Source: Oscillospiraceae bacterium (GTDB lineage: Bacteria > Bacillota > Clostridia > Oscillospirales > Acutalibacteraceae). Taken from it: a stretch of DNA of 50,904 nt. Positions within the stretch are counted from its first letter, which is position 1; each line of letters begins with the position of its first letter. The stretch is taken from contig JAQXSW010000026.1 of the NCBI GenBank assembly GCA_029219165.1, positions 1 to 50,904 of the forward strand. The letters are read 5' to 3'. A program made the translations under genes and the position numbers. The notes under the pieces were generated by a model that made no database searches, was not told the DNA's origin, and saw only the letters and a program-made list of their open reading frames with translations. This document shows, piece by piece, positions 24,213 to 33,473 of this stretch.

Positions 24213-25091
24213 TTATAATCTGCCAAGATTTTTTCTCTTAGCCTTTTCCTTATCCTTAGAGAAAAACTGCTTCTTTATTTCCTTCTTTGCAAGCTCCACT
24301 ACGAAACTTAAAATTCTCTTTTTCATACTAACCTTCTTTTCCGGCTTCTTGTTGCCCTTTTTTGAACCCTTTGCGTCTTTTGAATTAGCAGCTTTCTTAT
24401 TGTTTCCCTTTTCTTTTGAAGCCTTTGCCTCTTCAGCAATAATAGCTTTAACTTTCTTCTCTGTTGCTGCATTTTCTTTCTTAAGTTTCTTATCAAACTT
24501 TTCGTTAGCCTTATTCATTTCAAGAAGCAACTTTGCATCTATTGCGGCTGACTGTTCCTCAGCAACCTTAATAGCTTTTTGAGCTTCTATTGAAGCGTCA
24601 TCACGGACACGCTGTGCCTTATCAGCTGCAGCATTCTTAACACTTTCAGCTTTCATAGCAGCATCTTTTTCAACCTGCATTGAAGCAGCTTCTGCATTTG
24701 AATCAACAACATCCTGTTGTTGCTTTACCTCTGCATTTATTTCAGCAATCTTTCTTTCGGCCTCAAGGCCTATTTCTGCTTTTTTAGACTTTGCGTCTTT
24801 TCCAATTTGAGCTTTTTGCTCTTCGGCAGATTTTGCAATACTTAAAACTTCTTTTTCGGCATTTTTCTTAATTGTTTCCACCTCTTGAGAAGCATTAAGA
24901 CTTATCATTTCCGCCTTCTTTGTGGCAGCGTCTGTAAGTCGACTTGCCTTCTCTGCCGCCTTCTTTGCCAAAGCCTCATTTTTCTTAGCAAGCTTATTAG
25001 CTTCAGCTTGTTGCTTCTTTTGAACTGATTTTCTTAAAGCAATTGCTTTCTCCGGCTCTTTTTTATTTTCTTTCTTTCCAAATCCAAGCAT
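24213..25091 (-). CDS. long helical protein of 14 hendecad (11-residue) repeats, unknown function
   Basis: A 292-residue Lys/Ala/Glu-rich protein with no signal peptide or Cys. Residues about 35-188 are 14 unbroken 11-residue units with Ile/Val/Leu at position 7, Ala at 11 and mostly Ala/Val at 4, for example EKEVLSIAKSA, EEQKAQIGKDA and ADKAQRVRDDA. This predicts one long right-handed coiled coil or amphipathic helix. A very basic low-complexity stretch follows, then a short amphipathic helix (KKRILSFVVELAKKEIKKQF) that may touch membrane or nucleic acid. The start is the ATG eight bases behind GAGGAG, three codons inside the longest frame. It starts two bases after the lgt stop and is the last gene of the M16-lgt operon. 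Confidence 0.75.
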   Translation of the reverse strand: MLGFGKKENKKEPEKAIALRKSVQKKQQAEANKLAKKNEALAKKAAEKASRLTDAATKKAEMISLNASQEVETIKKNAEKEVLSIAKSAEEQKAQIGKDAKSKKAEIGLEAERKIAEINAEVKQQQDVVDSNAEAASMQVEKDAAMKAESVKNAAADKAQRVRDDASIEAQKAIKVAEEQSAAIDAKLLLEMNKANEKFDKKLKKENAATEKKVKAIIAEEAKASKEKGNNKKAANSKDAKGSKKGNKKPEKKVSMKKRILSFVVELAKKEIKKQFFSKDKEKAKRKNLGRL

Positions 25092-25093
25092 TG

Positions 25094-26050
25094 TCAGCAC
25101 TCCTCTATATTTTCATTTTCTTCTGTTTCATCGCTTTTTTCTTCAATATATTCCGGTGTTTCTGCCACGGTTTTTGTCTCATTTTTCCTGGTCCTTACAA
25201 AACCGACAATAAGTCCTATAAGACAACAGACAAGTAAAACGGCAGAAAGTACTTGTGAAACTCTGATGTTTGTGTTTGCAATATAAAGACTGTCTATTCT
25301 AAGGCCTTCAACCACTGTACGTTCTATACCATACCAAACACCGTAGGTTAATGCAATTTGTCCTTTAAACTTACGATATTTATCAAACATAATTGCAAAC
25401 AGTATGAAACCTAGTATACACCAAATGGATTCATAAAGAAAGGTCGGATGTACAAATCCATCCGGATCCATTGTAATACCCTTAGATTGAAAGTAGGACT
25501 GATTAAAAAGTATGTACTCCCTTACGGTTTCACTTTTCATGCCCCAAGGGAGATTTGTATTTACGCCAAAGGCTTCTTGGTTTGTAAAATTTCCCCATCT
25601 GCCAATACCTTGGCCGGCAAGAAAACCAACAGCTGCCAGGTCAAATACATCTAAAACGCTGATCTTTCTTATTTTACAAACTATAAATCCAACAAACAGT
25701 GCTCCTATTATTCCACCATAAATGGCAAGTCCACCCTCAGTAATTTTGAGAATATGAGAAGGATTTTCCAAATAATAGCCGAGGTTAAATAAAACATAAT
25801 ATGCCCTAGCCCCAATTATTCCGCCAAGGGTGCCAAAAATAATTGCGTCATAAAGCTTGTCTACATCTATTCCCTTACGTTTTGCAAGTTTTGTTGCAGT
25901 AACAAGTGCAACAAGATAACCAATTGCAATTAAAAGTCCATAAAGCTTTATTGAAAACTCTATTCCGGCAATACTAAATTCACAGAGCGTAGATGGTATA
26001 CTGAAGCCTCTTTCAATAGCTTTAAAATAAACAACAGAATAATCCTTCAT
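25094..26050 (-). CDS. lgt: prolipoprotein diacylglyceryl transferase
   Basis: A 318-residue membrane enzyme that moves diacylglycerol from phosphatidylglycerol to the Cys of lipoprotein precursors. The Lgt signature GRWGNFTNQEAFG is present, as are YGLLIAIGY near the start and HPTFLYES. About seven membrane helices are visible. A Glu-rich cytoplasmic tail of some 30 residues extends beyond the usual end. The start codon shares one base with the stop of the M16 protease gene (TAATG), indicating coupling. Confidence 0.95.
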   Translation of the reverse strand: MKDYSVVYFKAIERGFSIPSTLCEFSIAGIEFSIKLYGLLIAIGYLVALVTATKLAKRKGIDVDKLYDAIIFGTLGGIIGARAYYVLFNLGYYLENPSHILKITEGGLAIYGGIIGALFVGFIVCKIRKISVLDVFDLAAVGFLAGQGIGRWGNFTNQEAFGVNTNLPWGMKSETVREYILFNQSYFQSKGITMDPDGFVHPTFLYESIWCILGFILFAIMFDKYRKFKGQIALTYGVWYGIERTVVEGLRIDSLYIANTNIRVSQVLSAVLLVCCLIGLIVGFVRTRKNETKTVAETPEYIEEKSDETEENENIEEC

Positions 26051-27330
26051 TAGTTTTCCTCCTTTGGAAGAACAACAGATAACGCCGAATATTCCGGAAG
26101 GAATTGATCTTTTAATCTTTCCTCTGCCTCTTCTAAAGTAATTGTCTGATATATTTCAATTTCATCAAACATATGATAACCTTCAAACTCACTTGAAACA
26201 AGTTCGTTTGCAAGACCGTCTACATCATTATAACCCATTATAGCACGACCATAGTGCTTGCGGCGAATTCGTTCAAATTCAATTTCGTTAATTCCATCCT
26301 TACGAATTCTTAAAACCTCAGCATTAATTTTTTCCATAACCTTTTTAGGATCTTTACTTTCTCCGGCGAACATTGTTGCTCTGTATCCCGGACCTGTAAA
26401 GTACTCAAAGCCAAAACTGTTATTAATAAGTTCTTCGTTGAAGAGCGATTCATACAAAGCAGATGAATCGCCAACTATATATTCTGCAAGAATTGAGGTT
26501 AAAATTTTGTCTTTTAACGTCAAAGGGCTTTCTGTTTTTTCTTTATATCCTAAAGTAAACATTGGAATTGTAACAGATAATTTTTCTTCGTAATAGTTTG
26601 TGGAAACTTCCATTGGTTCACCAAAGTCAGCACGTTCAACTTTTATTGGTTCTTTAACTTCAAGTGTTTTTGAAACAACATCAAGGACTTCGTCCACAGT
26701 CGTATTTCCTGCAACAGCAAGGACCATATTTGGAAGACTATAAAAGTTATTGTAGCAGTCATAAAGAGTTTCTGCAGATATTTCGGCAATGGACTCTATT
26801 GTACCCGCAATATCAATTCTAACAGGATGCTTTGAATAAAGCAGACGAAGAAGATTAAACATTACCTGCCAAGAAGGTTCATCTTGGTACATACGGATTT
26901 CCTGCCCAATTATACCTTGTTCCTTCTGTACAGTCTTTTCTGTGAAAAAAGGATGCTGAACAAAATCAATTAATATTTCAAGGTTCTCTTTGAAATTGCT
27001 TGAACAAGAGAATAGATAACATGTCCTGTCAAAACTTGTATACGCATTTGCAGAAGCGCCGGTTTTTGCAAATCTTTCAAATGCATCAAGTTCTTCACTT
27101 TCAAAAAGTTTGTGTTCAAGGAAATGAGCAGTTCCTTCAGGAATTGTATAGCCTTCCTCTCCGACCTTCTTAACTACTGTGTCTATAGAACCATAGTTTG
27201 TTCCAAAAATTGCATAAGTTGTTGAATATCCCGGCTTTGGATAAACCAAAACTTTAAGGCCGGAGTCGTGCTCTATTTCAAAGTATGAATCGCTTAGGAG
27301 GTCGTTTCTTATTTCTTTAATATTTGCCAT
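26050..27330 (-). CDS. M16-family zinc peptidase, active subunit (YfmH/YmfH-like)
   Basis: A 426-residue insulinase-fold protease. The inverted zinc motif H-x-x-E-H occurs as TAHFLEHKLF near residue 87, with the third ligand Glu expected about 75 residues later. The second half is the structural repeat. It overlaps by one base both the upstream M16 gene and lgt. The pair with YfmF-like protein is expected to form a heterodimer cutting short peptides; the substrate is unknown. Confidence 0.88.
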   Translation of the reverse strand: MANIKEIRNDLLSDSYFEIEHDSGLKVLVYPKPGYSTTYAIFGTNYGSIDTVVKKVGEEGYTIPEGTAHFLEHKLFESEELDAFERFAKTGASANAYTSFDRTCYLFSCSSNFKENLEILIDFVQHPFFTEKTVQKEQGIIGQEIRMYQDEPSWQVMFNLLRLLYSKHPVRIDIAGTIESIAEISAETLYDCYNNFYSLPNMVLAVAGNTTVDEVLDVVSKTLEVKEPIKVERADFGEPMEVSTNYYEEKLSVTIPMFTLGYKEKTESPLTLKDKILTSILAEYIVGDSSALYESLFNEELINNSFGFEYFTGPGYRATMFAGESKDPKKVMEKINAEVLRIRKDGINEIEFERIRRKHYGRAIMGYNDVDGLANELVSSEFEGYHMFDEIEIYQTITLEEAEERLKDQFLPEYSALSVVLPKEEN

Positions 27331-28619
27331 TATTCTTCCTCCTTAGCTCTTAATACGAAAATTGTGTCAAGTGTAACCTTTTTAGCAGCTGATATTACGT
27401 CCTCTTTTGTTACCTTGGAAATACCACTTAATACTTCTTCCGGAGTTTCAAAATACGGCTCTGTAACCTGAGCGGAAATCCACCCGTCAATGTCCTCCGG
27501 CGTGTCACATACTGAATTAAAACTATCCTTCATGGCAAGGAGCGATGCATTCATATCCTCATCTGTTACTTCACCATTTGCAATAGATGCAAGTTGATTT
27601 TGAATTTCAGAAATGGCCGTTTCTATATTTTCGTTCTCAACCCCACTTTGAACAATAAACAGACCCTTCTGTCTGTATGGTCTGGCAGAGCAATAGTAAC
27701 AGAGGCTCATTTTTTCACGCACATTCATGAAAAGGCGAGAGTATGTCCCACCACCAAAAATATCAGTCATAATCCTAATTTCATTTTGGTAGTCTCTTGT
27801 TTCATTTTCATTGTTGCATCCAACGCGGAATCCCATTACAAGTTTGCCCTGATTAACCGCCTGAGTCTCTTCAACTCTAGTTACTTTTTCAGCGCTTGCA
27901 ATGATTTCATTACACATTGGAGCCGGAGTATTTCTGTGCATTCCGACCATTCTGTTTGAAAGCATTTCACATACTTTATCTACGTCAGTATTTCCAATTA
28001 CGTTCACAGAAATAAATGCGTTTTCCACTAGATGAACGTAGGAATCATAAACTGATTTTGGAGTTAAATCCAGAAGACCTTCCTTTGTACCGATTGGATT
28101 TGCACAGAAGGCTTCATCCTTACACATTTCTTCAATTAATCTTTGAAGCGCATATACACGCTTGTCACTTTTTTGGCTTTCAATTCGTTCAAGAAGAAGG
28201 CGTCTTGCACGCTCCACTTCCTCTTTATCAAAAGCTCCGTTTTCTGCATTTGGTTCAAAGACAATTTTAAGGAGGAGCTCCACACATGAAAGAATTATGT
28301 CCTCATCCTTTGAAAGTGAAAACTTGTTATCTATCATATTCATTGAAAGCCTAAGTATATGATTTTCACCAATCTTTGAAACAGATGGAGTAAGCGTTGC
28401 GCCATAAAGATCGGCAAGTTTTTTGCTAAGGGCCATATATGTTGGATATTCCTTGCAAGTTCTTGCCAAAATATATGGTATGATTGCATTATTTGAAGGG
28501 TCCTTATCTAAAGGAAGGACCATAGTAAATGAAATTCTGCTTGTTTTAAATCTTGATGTTTTGTATGCATTAAGGCGAAAACCTGTTGCAACATCATAGG
28601 ACTGAAATGTATTTTCCAT
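27330..28619 (-). CDS. M16-family peptidase-like protein lacking the zinc motif (YfmF/YmfF-like)
   Basis: A 429-residue M16 homologue without H-x-x-E-H at the expected N-terminal position; it has instead a YILARTCKEYP stretch. Such inactive partners supply the substrate-binding half of an M16 heterodimer. The C-terminal half shows the conserved GGGTYSRLFMNVREKMSLCY. The start is the ATG five bases behind GGAGG, not the earlier TTG. Its stop shares one base with the start of the active partner. Confidence 0.85.
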   Translation of the reverse strand: MENTFQSYDVATGFRLNAYKTSRFKTSRISFTMVLPLDKDPSNNAIIPYILARTCKEYPTYMALSKKLADLYGATLTPSVSKIGENHILRLSMNMIDNKFSLSKDEDIILSCVELLLKIVFEPNAENGAFDKEEVERARRLLLERIESQKSDKRVYALQRLIEEMCKDEAFCANPIGTKEGLLDLTPKSVYDSYVHLVENAFISVNVIGNTDVDKVCEMLSNRMVGMHRNTPAPMCNEIIASAEKVTRVEETQAVNQGKLVMGFRVGCNNENETRDYQNEIRIMTDIFGGGTYSRLFMNVREKMSLCYYCSARPYRQKGLFIVQSGVENENIETAISEIQNQLASIANGEVTDEDMNASLLAMKDSFNSVCDTPEDIDGWISAQVTEPYFETPEEVLSGISKVTKEDVISAAKKVTLDTIFVLRAKEEE

Positions 28620-28711
28620 AAAGGCCTCCAAGGTGAAATTGAAATCCGAAAAAAATGATTATTAATTTTATCATAGTTTAACCAATTTATAAAGATATAT
28701 AATATAAATAA

Positions 28712-28740
28712 TTGACGGCACCCCCACGTTTTGATATCAT
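28712..28740 (+). promoter_or_regulatory. sigma-A promoter of yhaM
   Basis: TTGACG and TATCAT are spaced by 17 bases, ending 22 bases ahead of the start codon. Confidence 0.65.
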
Positions 28741-28762
28741 TTTCCAAAGGGAGTTGGAACAC

Positions 28763-29737
28763 ATGAATTTTAGTAAAGTTGGCAACACTTCAAAGGTTGA
28801 AGGTTTTGCATTAGTAAAAAGATGTGAGGTCAAAGTTTCCACAAAAGGAGGAAAATACCTTGATCTTATTCTTGCAGACAAAACAGGTGAAATCTCAGCA
28901 AAATACTGGGACTATGATGAAAAAGAAACTCCTGTTTTTGAGGTAAATGAACTTGTAAAGGTCCGTGGTGAAATAACTGAATTTCGCGGTGCTGAACAAC
29001 TTAGAATTGAATTAATCAGAAATACTTTAGTACAAGACAATGTAAATATTGAAGATTACATAAAGTCAGTTGAATACAAGTCATCGGATATGTTTGCAAA
29101 AATCATTGAAACAGTTAGTGCATTTAAAGATGATGACCTAAAAAATCTTGTCCTTAAAATATACGGAGAACGTCAGGAACAACTTTTAAATTTCCCGGCA
29201 GCCGTAAGACTTCACCATGCAGTGCGTGGTGGTCTTTTGTACCACACACTCTCAATCATTACAATGGCAGAGAAAGCATGTGAAATATATCCTATGATAG
29301 ACAGAGAACTGCTTATTACAGGTGCTGCACTTCACGATGTTGCAAAGACAGTTGAAATGAATGCGAATGAAATGGGAATTGCCACGGATTACACCGTTGA
29401 CGGTAACCTAATAGGTCACCTGGTGCGTGGCGCAATGATTGTAAGAGCGGCCGGTGAAAGTCTTGGAATAGACGACGAAAAAATCCGCCTCGTTGAGCAT
29501 ATGCTCCTTTCCCATCACGGCAAACCGGAATTTGGTTCGCCGGTTCGCCCAATGTTTTTAGAGGCGGTTGTCTTAAATCTTTTGGACGAACTTGACGCAA
29601 AAGTGTATGAAGTTTCCGACGTCCTTTCAGACATTGACGCCGGAACATTCAGTCAACGTCAGTGGGCACTGGATGACGTTCGTCTTTATAATCACGGCCG
29701 CACAGATGGCATTGCGCCAAAAGCACAAATTCTTTAA
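28763..29737 (+). CDS. yhaM: 3'-5' exoribonuclease YhaM family (OB fold plus HD domain)
   Basis: A 324-residue nuclease. Residues about 10-95 form an OB fold (GGKYLDLILADKTGEISAKY). Residues about 140-290 are an HD domain with HHAVRGGLLYHT, then GAALHDVAKT and LLSHHGKPEFGSP, which bind the metals. The B. subtilis homologue degrades RNA and single-stranded DNA from the 3' end. The start is the ATG nine bases behind GGGAG; the longer frame overlaps the promoter. prmA follows 29 bp downstream. Confidence 0.92.
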   Translation: MNFSKVGNTSKVEGFALVKRCEVKVSTKGGKYLDLILADKTGEISAKYWDYDEKETPVFEVNELVKVRGEITEFRGAEQLRIELIRNTLVQDNVNIEDYIKSVEYKSSDMFAKIIETVSAFKDDDLKNLVLKIYGERQEQLLNFPAAVRLHHAVRGGLLYHTLSIITMAEKACEIYPMIDRELLITGAALHDVAKTVEMNANEMGIATDYTVDGNLIGHLVRGAMIVRAAGESLGIDDEKIRLVEHMLLSHHGKPEFGSPVRPMFLEAVVLNLLDELDAKVYEVSDVLSDIDAGTFSQRQWALDDVRLYNHGRTDGIAPKAQIL

Positions 29738-29766
29738 TTTTGCAAATTAAAGAAAGGATTTATAAA

Positions 29767-30699
29767 ATGGATATTTGGACCGAAATAAAAATTGAAATAA
29801 ATGCTGAGGATATAGATCTTGCAGCTGACATTGCTCAAATGACAGTTCCTTATGGCATTTATATTGAGGACTATAGAACTCTTGAAGAAGAGGCAATGGA
29901 AATTGCCCACATAGATTTAATAGACGAAGACCTTCTTGCAAAAGACAGGTCAAAAGGATATGTACATATATACCTAGAGCCCGAAATGAATGCACCTGAA
30001 GCAGTTGCATTCTTAACCGAAAGATATAAAGCTGCAAATATAAAATTCAAAGTCGACACAATTCCATGTAAGCGTGAAGACTGGCAGGACAACTGGAAAC
30101 AATTCTTTAAGCCAATGCCCGTCGGGGAAAAACTTCTCATTCAGCCAACTTGGGAAGATCTACCGGATGATCTAAAGAAAGAGGATAGGAAAATCCTACA
30201 TATTGAACCGGGGCTTGCCTTTGGAACAGGTTCACACAACACTACCAGACTTTGTTTGGAAACTCTTGAGCGTTACATAAAAGGTGGCGAATCCGTCTTA
30301 GACCTTGGCTGTGGAAGTGGTATATTAGGTATTGCTTCCCTTCTCCTTGGTGCCGACAGAGTAGAAGGCGTTGACATTGATGAGCTTGCCGTAAAAACTG
30401 CCATTGAAAACGGTAAAGAAAACGGATACTTTGAACCACAGTATAAAATTCACTGCGGAGACATGACAGACAAAGTTTCCGGCAAGTTCAATATAGTTGT
30501 AGCAAATATAGTTGCAGATATTATCATAATGTTCTCTGAAAATGCAATGAACTTCATGGATGAAAACGCAGTTTTCATTACAAGTGGCATTATTGACAGC
30601 AGAGAATCTGATGTTTTAGAAGCATTTAATAAAAATGGATTTGAAATAATTGAACGAATAGAAGACGGAGGATGGCTTTGCTTCGTTCTTAAACATTAA
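29767..30699 (+). CDS. prmA: ribosomal protein L11 methyltransferase
   Basis: A 310-residue SAM-dependent enzyme that trimethylates ribosomal protein L11, whose gene rplK is at 45140 in this window. The N-terminal L11-binding domain spans about 1-95. The methyltransferase core shows motif I (VLDLGCGSGILGIASLLLGA), the acidic GVDID, and NIVADII in place of the NxxAD catalytic motif. The start is the ATG behind AAAGAAAGGA. Confidence 0.95.
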   Translation: MDIWTEIKIEINAEDIDLAADIAQMTVPYGIYIEDYRTLEEEAMEIAHIDLIDEDLLAKDRSKGYVHIYLEPEMNAPEAVAFLTERYKAANIKFKVDTIPCKREDWQDNWKQFFKPMPVGEKLLIQPTWEDLPDDLKKEDRKILHIEPGLAFGTGSHNTTRLCLETLERYIKGGESVLDLGCGSGILGIASLLLGADRVEGVDIDELAVKTAIENGKENGYFEPQYKIHCGDMTDKVSGKFNIVVANIVADIIIMFSENAMNFMDENAVFITSGIIDSRESDVLEAFNKNGFEIIERIEDGGWLCFVLKH

Positions 30700-30732
30700 T
30701 CGTATATCATCAACTTTGAAAGGAAAATTGAA

Positions 30733-31302
30733 ATGAAATTATTAATTGAAACCTCAGCAAGACATCTTCATGTTACAAAGGAACATCTTGAAATTCTCTT
30801 TGGAGAGGGCTATGAACTCACAAAGAAAAAAGATCTTTCACAACCGGGTCAATACGCTTGTGAAGAAAGAGTTCAAGTTATTGGACCTAAGGGTTCATTC
30901 CCCGGAGTTTCAATACTTGGCCCTGTTCGTCCTGAAACACAAATTGAACTCTCTGCTTCTGACGCTCGTTCAATCGGTGTGGTTGCACCAATTAGAGAAT
31001 CCGGAGATATAGCCGGTTCAGGTGCATGCAAACTTGTAGGTCCAAAGGGTGAAGTTGAACTTTCAGAAGGTGTAATTGTTGCAAAACGTCATATACATGC
31101 AACTCCTGAAGATGCCGAAGCTCTTGGAGTTTCTGACAAGGAAATTGTAAATGTCAAAGTTGAATCAGAGGGCCGTTCATTAATTTTTGGAGATGTTATT
31201 GTTCGTGTAAGTCCAAAGTATGCACTTGCAATGCACATTGACACAGATGAATCAAATGCTGCCGGCGTAACTCCGGGAATGATGGTTGAAATCGTAAAAT
31301 GA
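30733..31302 (+). CDS. pduL: PduL-family phosphate acyltransferase (phosphotransacetylase)
   Basis: A 189-residue PduL-type enzyme, which converts acyl-CoA and phosphate to acyl phosphate and CoA. The two zinc-binding His sets are seen as SARHLHVT and KRHIHATPEDAE, with GPKGSFPGVSILGPVRPETQ between. There is no microcompartment-targeting extension and no shell genes nearby, so it is probably the housekeeping acetyl/propionyl phosphotransacetylase that yields ATP with acetate kinase. It starts behind AAAGGAAAA. Its stop overlaps the next gene by 4 bp (ATGA). Confidence 0.9.
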   Translation: MKLLIETSARHLHVTKEHLEILFGEGYELTKKKDLSQPGQYACEERVQVIGPKGSFPGVSILGPVRPETQIELSASDARSIGVVAPIRESGDIAGSGACKLVGPKGEVELSEGVIVAKRHIHATPEDAEALGVSDKEIVNVKVESEGRSLIFGDVIVRVSPKYALAMHIDTDESNAAGVTPGMMVEIVK

Positions 31303-32489
31303 GTCACGACAGAGCCCAAACAATAAAGCTCTATGACAATGACAGTCATCAAAAAGAATTCACCGCTCGTGTACTCTCCTGTATTCCGAGCGGTACTTTT
31401 TTCAAAGTAGAGCTTTCAGAAACGCTGTTCTTCCCAGAAGGTGGAGGACAGCCCGCAGATACCGGTGTTATGAGGTTTACGGAGAATGGATCGCTCACAG
31501 AAACCTTTGTTTCAGACGTAAAAATTGAAGGTGTAAAGTTATTTCACTTTACAGATAAAGCGGTGCCTGAAGGTGCAAAAATAAATGGAATTATCGACTG
31601 GGAAAAGCGTTTTCCCAGAATGCAAAACCATTCCGGTGAACATGTGGTTTCCGGAATAATTCACTCCATGTTTGGATATGAAAATATAGGCTTTCATTTG
31701 ACAGACGAATATGCAACTTGTGATTATAACGGAACTCTTACCAAAAAAGATATTTTAGAAATAGAAAGACGTGCTAATGAAGCCGTATTCTCCAATCTAA
31801 AAATAACATGTGAATATCCGTCTCCTGAAATTTTGAAGGACCTTAACTACAGAAGCAAACTTGAGTTGACAGAGGATGTCAGAATTGTAACTATAGATGG
31901 CATAGATGTCTGTGCATGCTGTGCTCCACACGTAAATACAACCGGTGAAATTGGATTAATTAAAATTGTAAACCACGAAAAGAGTCATGGTGGTACAAGA
32001 CTTCACTTAAGATGTGGTCGACTTGCTCTTTCCGATTACAATGAGAAGCAGGATAACATTCTTAGAATAATAGATATGCTATCTGCAAGACAGTTTGAAA
32101 CAGCAGATTTAGTTCAAAAACTAATAAATACAAATCAAGAGTTAAATCATGAAATTTCAAAAAAATCTGCGCAAATTGCTGAATGTCGACTTAGTTTACT
32201 GGAAGACAAAGTTTATGGAAACCTAGTCATCTTTTTACCTGATGCTGACACGGATACCCTTAGAATTCTTGCCGACAAAGGACGCACAAAATGTACCGGC
32301 ATATTTATTGCGCTCACTAATCAGGGAAACTCTTACCGATATATGATCACCTCTTCCGGTCTTGAACTTTCAAAATTAGTTAAAGAATACAACGTGGCTT
32401 TAAATGGACGTGGTGGCGGAAAAGATGAAATGGTGCAAGGCACATTTGGCACCTCCCTTGAAGATATAAAAAAATACTTTAGCAAATAA
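31299..32489 (+). CDS. alaX: alanyl-tRNA editing protein, AlaX-type with DHHA1 domain
   Basis: A 396-residue trans-editing protein that hydrolyses mischarged Ser- or Gly-tRNA-Ala. The N-terminal part (FFPEGGGQPADTG) and the zinc-binding editing site (NHSGEHVVSG and CACCAPHV) match AlaX and the editing domain of AlaRS. A helical linker follows, then a C-terminal DHHA1 domain with GRGGGKDEMVQG. No class II catalytic core is present, so it does not charge tRNA. It overlaps the pduL stop by 4 bp. Confidence 0.88.
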   Translation: MSHDRAQTIKLYDNDSHQKEFTARVLSCIPSGTFFKVELSETLFFPEGGGQPADTGVMRFTENGSLTETFVSDVKIEGVKLFHFTDKAVPEGAKINGIIDWEKRFPRMQNHSGEHVVSGIIHSMFGYENIGFHLTDEYATCDYNGTLTKKDILEIERRANEAVFSNLKITCEYPSPEILKDLNYRSKLELTEDVRIVTIDGIDVCACCAPHVNTTGEIGLIKIVNHEKSHGGTRLHLRCGRLALSDYNEKQDNILRIIDMLSARQFETADLVQKLINTNQELNHEISKKSAQIAECRLSLLEDKVYGNLVIFLPDADTDTLRILADKGRTKCTGIFIALTNQGNSYRYMITSSGLELSKLVKEYNVALNGRGGGKDEMVQGTFGTSLEDIKKYFSK

Positions 32490-32493
32490 AAAT

Positions 32494-32535
32494 AAAACCT
32501 GTATGAGTCTGTTCTCATACAGGTTTTGTTTTGCT
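32494..32535. terminator. bidirectional terminator between alaX and metA
   Basis: A perfect 14-bp stem AAAACCTGTATGAG / CTCATACAGGTTTT with a 6-base loop is followed by GTTTTGCTTATTT on the plus strand and by TTTTATTTTTATTT-type sequence on the minus strand. Confidence 0.9.
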
Positions 32536-32543
32536 TATTTATA

Positions 32544-33470
32544 TTACTTAATCTTCTTAATGCTAGAAATATCATATGGAGTTGTCTGATATACAAAGTA
32601 GTTAAGCCAGTTTGAATAGAGAAGATTTGCAGAAGATCTCCAAGTAACAGGAGGTCTTGATGTAACCCTGTCATTTGGAAAATAATTTACAGGCTTGTGA
32701 ATTGGTTTGCCGGCATCTAAATCACGCTTATACTCATTATACAAAGTATCTGCATCATACTCTGAGTGACCGGTTATAAAAATCTGACGGCCACCCTTTG
32801 TTGAAATAGCATAAACGCCTGCCTCTTTACTTGATGCAAGAATTGAAAGTTCCGGCACAGCCTCAATGTCTTCTCTGTCCACTGTTGTGTGTCTGGACTG
32901 AGGAACCATAAAGGTATCGTCAAAGCCACGGAAGAGCATTGAATTCTTCTTATCCAATTTATGAGGATAAACACCAAACAACTTTTCAGGAAGGCTACGC
33001 TTATTTATTCCATAGTGGTAATAAAGACCTGCCTGTGCACCCCAACAAATATGGAAAGTAGAATGAACGTTAGTCTTACTCCACTCCATTATTTCACAAA
33101 GTTCATTCCAATATTCAACTTCTTCAAAAGGCATCTGCTCAACCGGCGCACCGGTAATAATCATACCGTCGAACTTTTGATCCTTGACTTCATCAAATGT
33201 CTTATAAAACGCAAGCATGTGTTCCGGCGATGTATTCTTTGCCTCATAACTTTTAGTCTTTATAAGTTCAAGTTCAACCTGAAGTGGTGTGTTACCAAGA
33301 AGTCGACAAAGTTGAGTTTCTGTTTCTATTTTTTTAGGCATTAAATTTAAAAGGAGAATTTTCAAAGGACGAATGTCCTGTTTCCCCGCCCTTGTCTCTT
33401 CCATTACAAAGATGTTTTCTGAATTTAGAACCTTCTTTGCAGGAAGATCGGTAGGTATTTTAATAGGCAT
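32544..33470 (-). CDS. metA: homoserine O-acetyltransferase (MetA family)
   Basis: A 308-residue MetA-fold enzyme of methionine synthesis. Catalytic Cys142 is in [16 protein letters not shown]; the His of the triad is in FITGHSEYD. Residue 111 is Glu ([11 protein letters not shown]). In this family Glu111 favours acetyl-CoA and Gly111 succinyl-CoA, so the product should be O-acetylhomoserine, as used by the MetY encoded upstream. It starts 3 bp after the alpha-galactosidase stop and is the last gene of the gltX operon. Confidence 0.93.
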   Translation of the reverse strand: MPIKIPTDLPAKKVLNSENIFVMEETRAGKQDIRPLKILLLNLMPKKIETETQLCRLLGNTPLQVELELIKTKSYEAKNTSPEHMLAFYKTFDEVKDQKFDGMIITGAPVEQMPFEEVEYWNELCEIMEWSKTNVHSTFHICWGAQAGLYYHYGINKRSLPEKLFGVYPHKLDKKNSMLFRGFDDTFMVPQSRHTTVDREDIEAVPELSILASSKEAGVYAISTKGGRQIFITGHSEYDADTLYNEYKRDLDAGKPIHKPVNYFPNDRVTSRPPVTWRSSANLLYSNWLNYFVYQTTPYDISSIKKIK

Positions 33471-33473
33471 TTC

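Noticed and set aside
30733-31302. Bacterial microcompartment locus because of a PduL-type enzyme
   Set aside because: No encapsulation peptide at the N-terminus and no shell or signature enzyme genes nearby.
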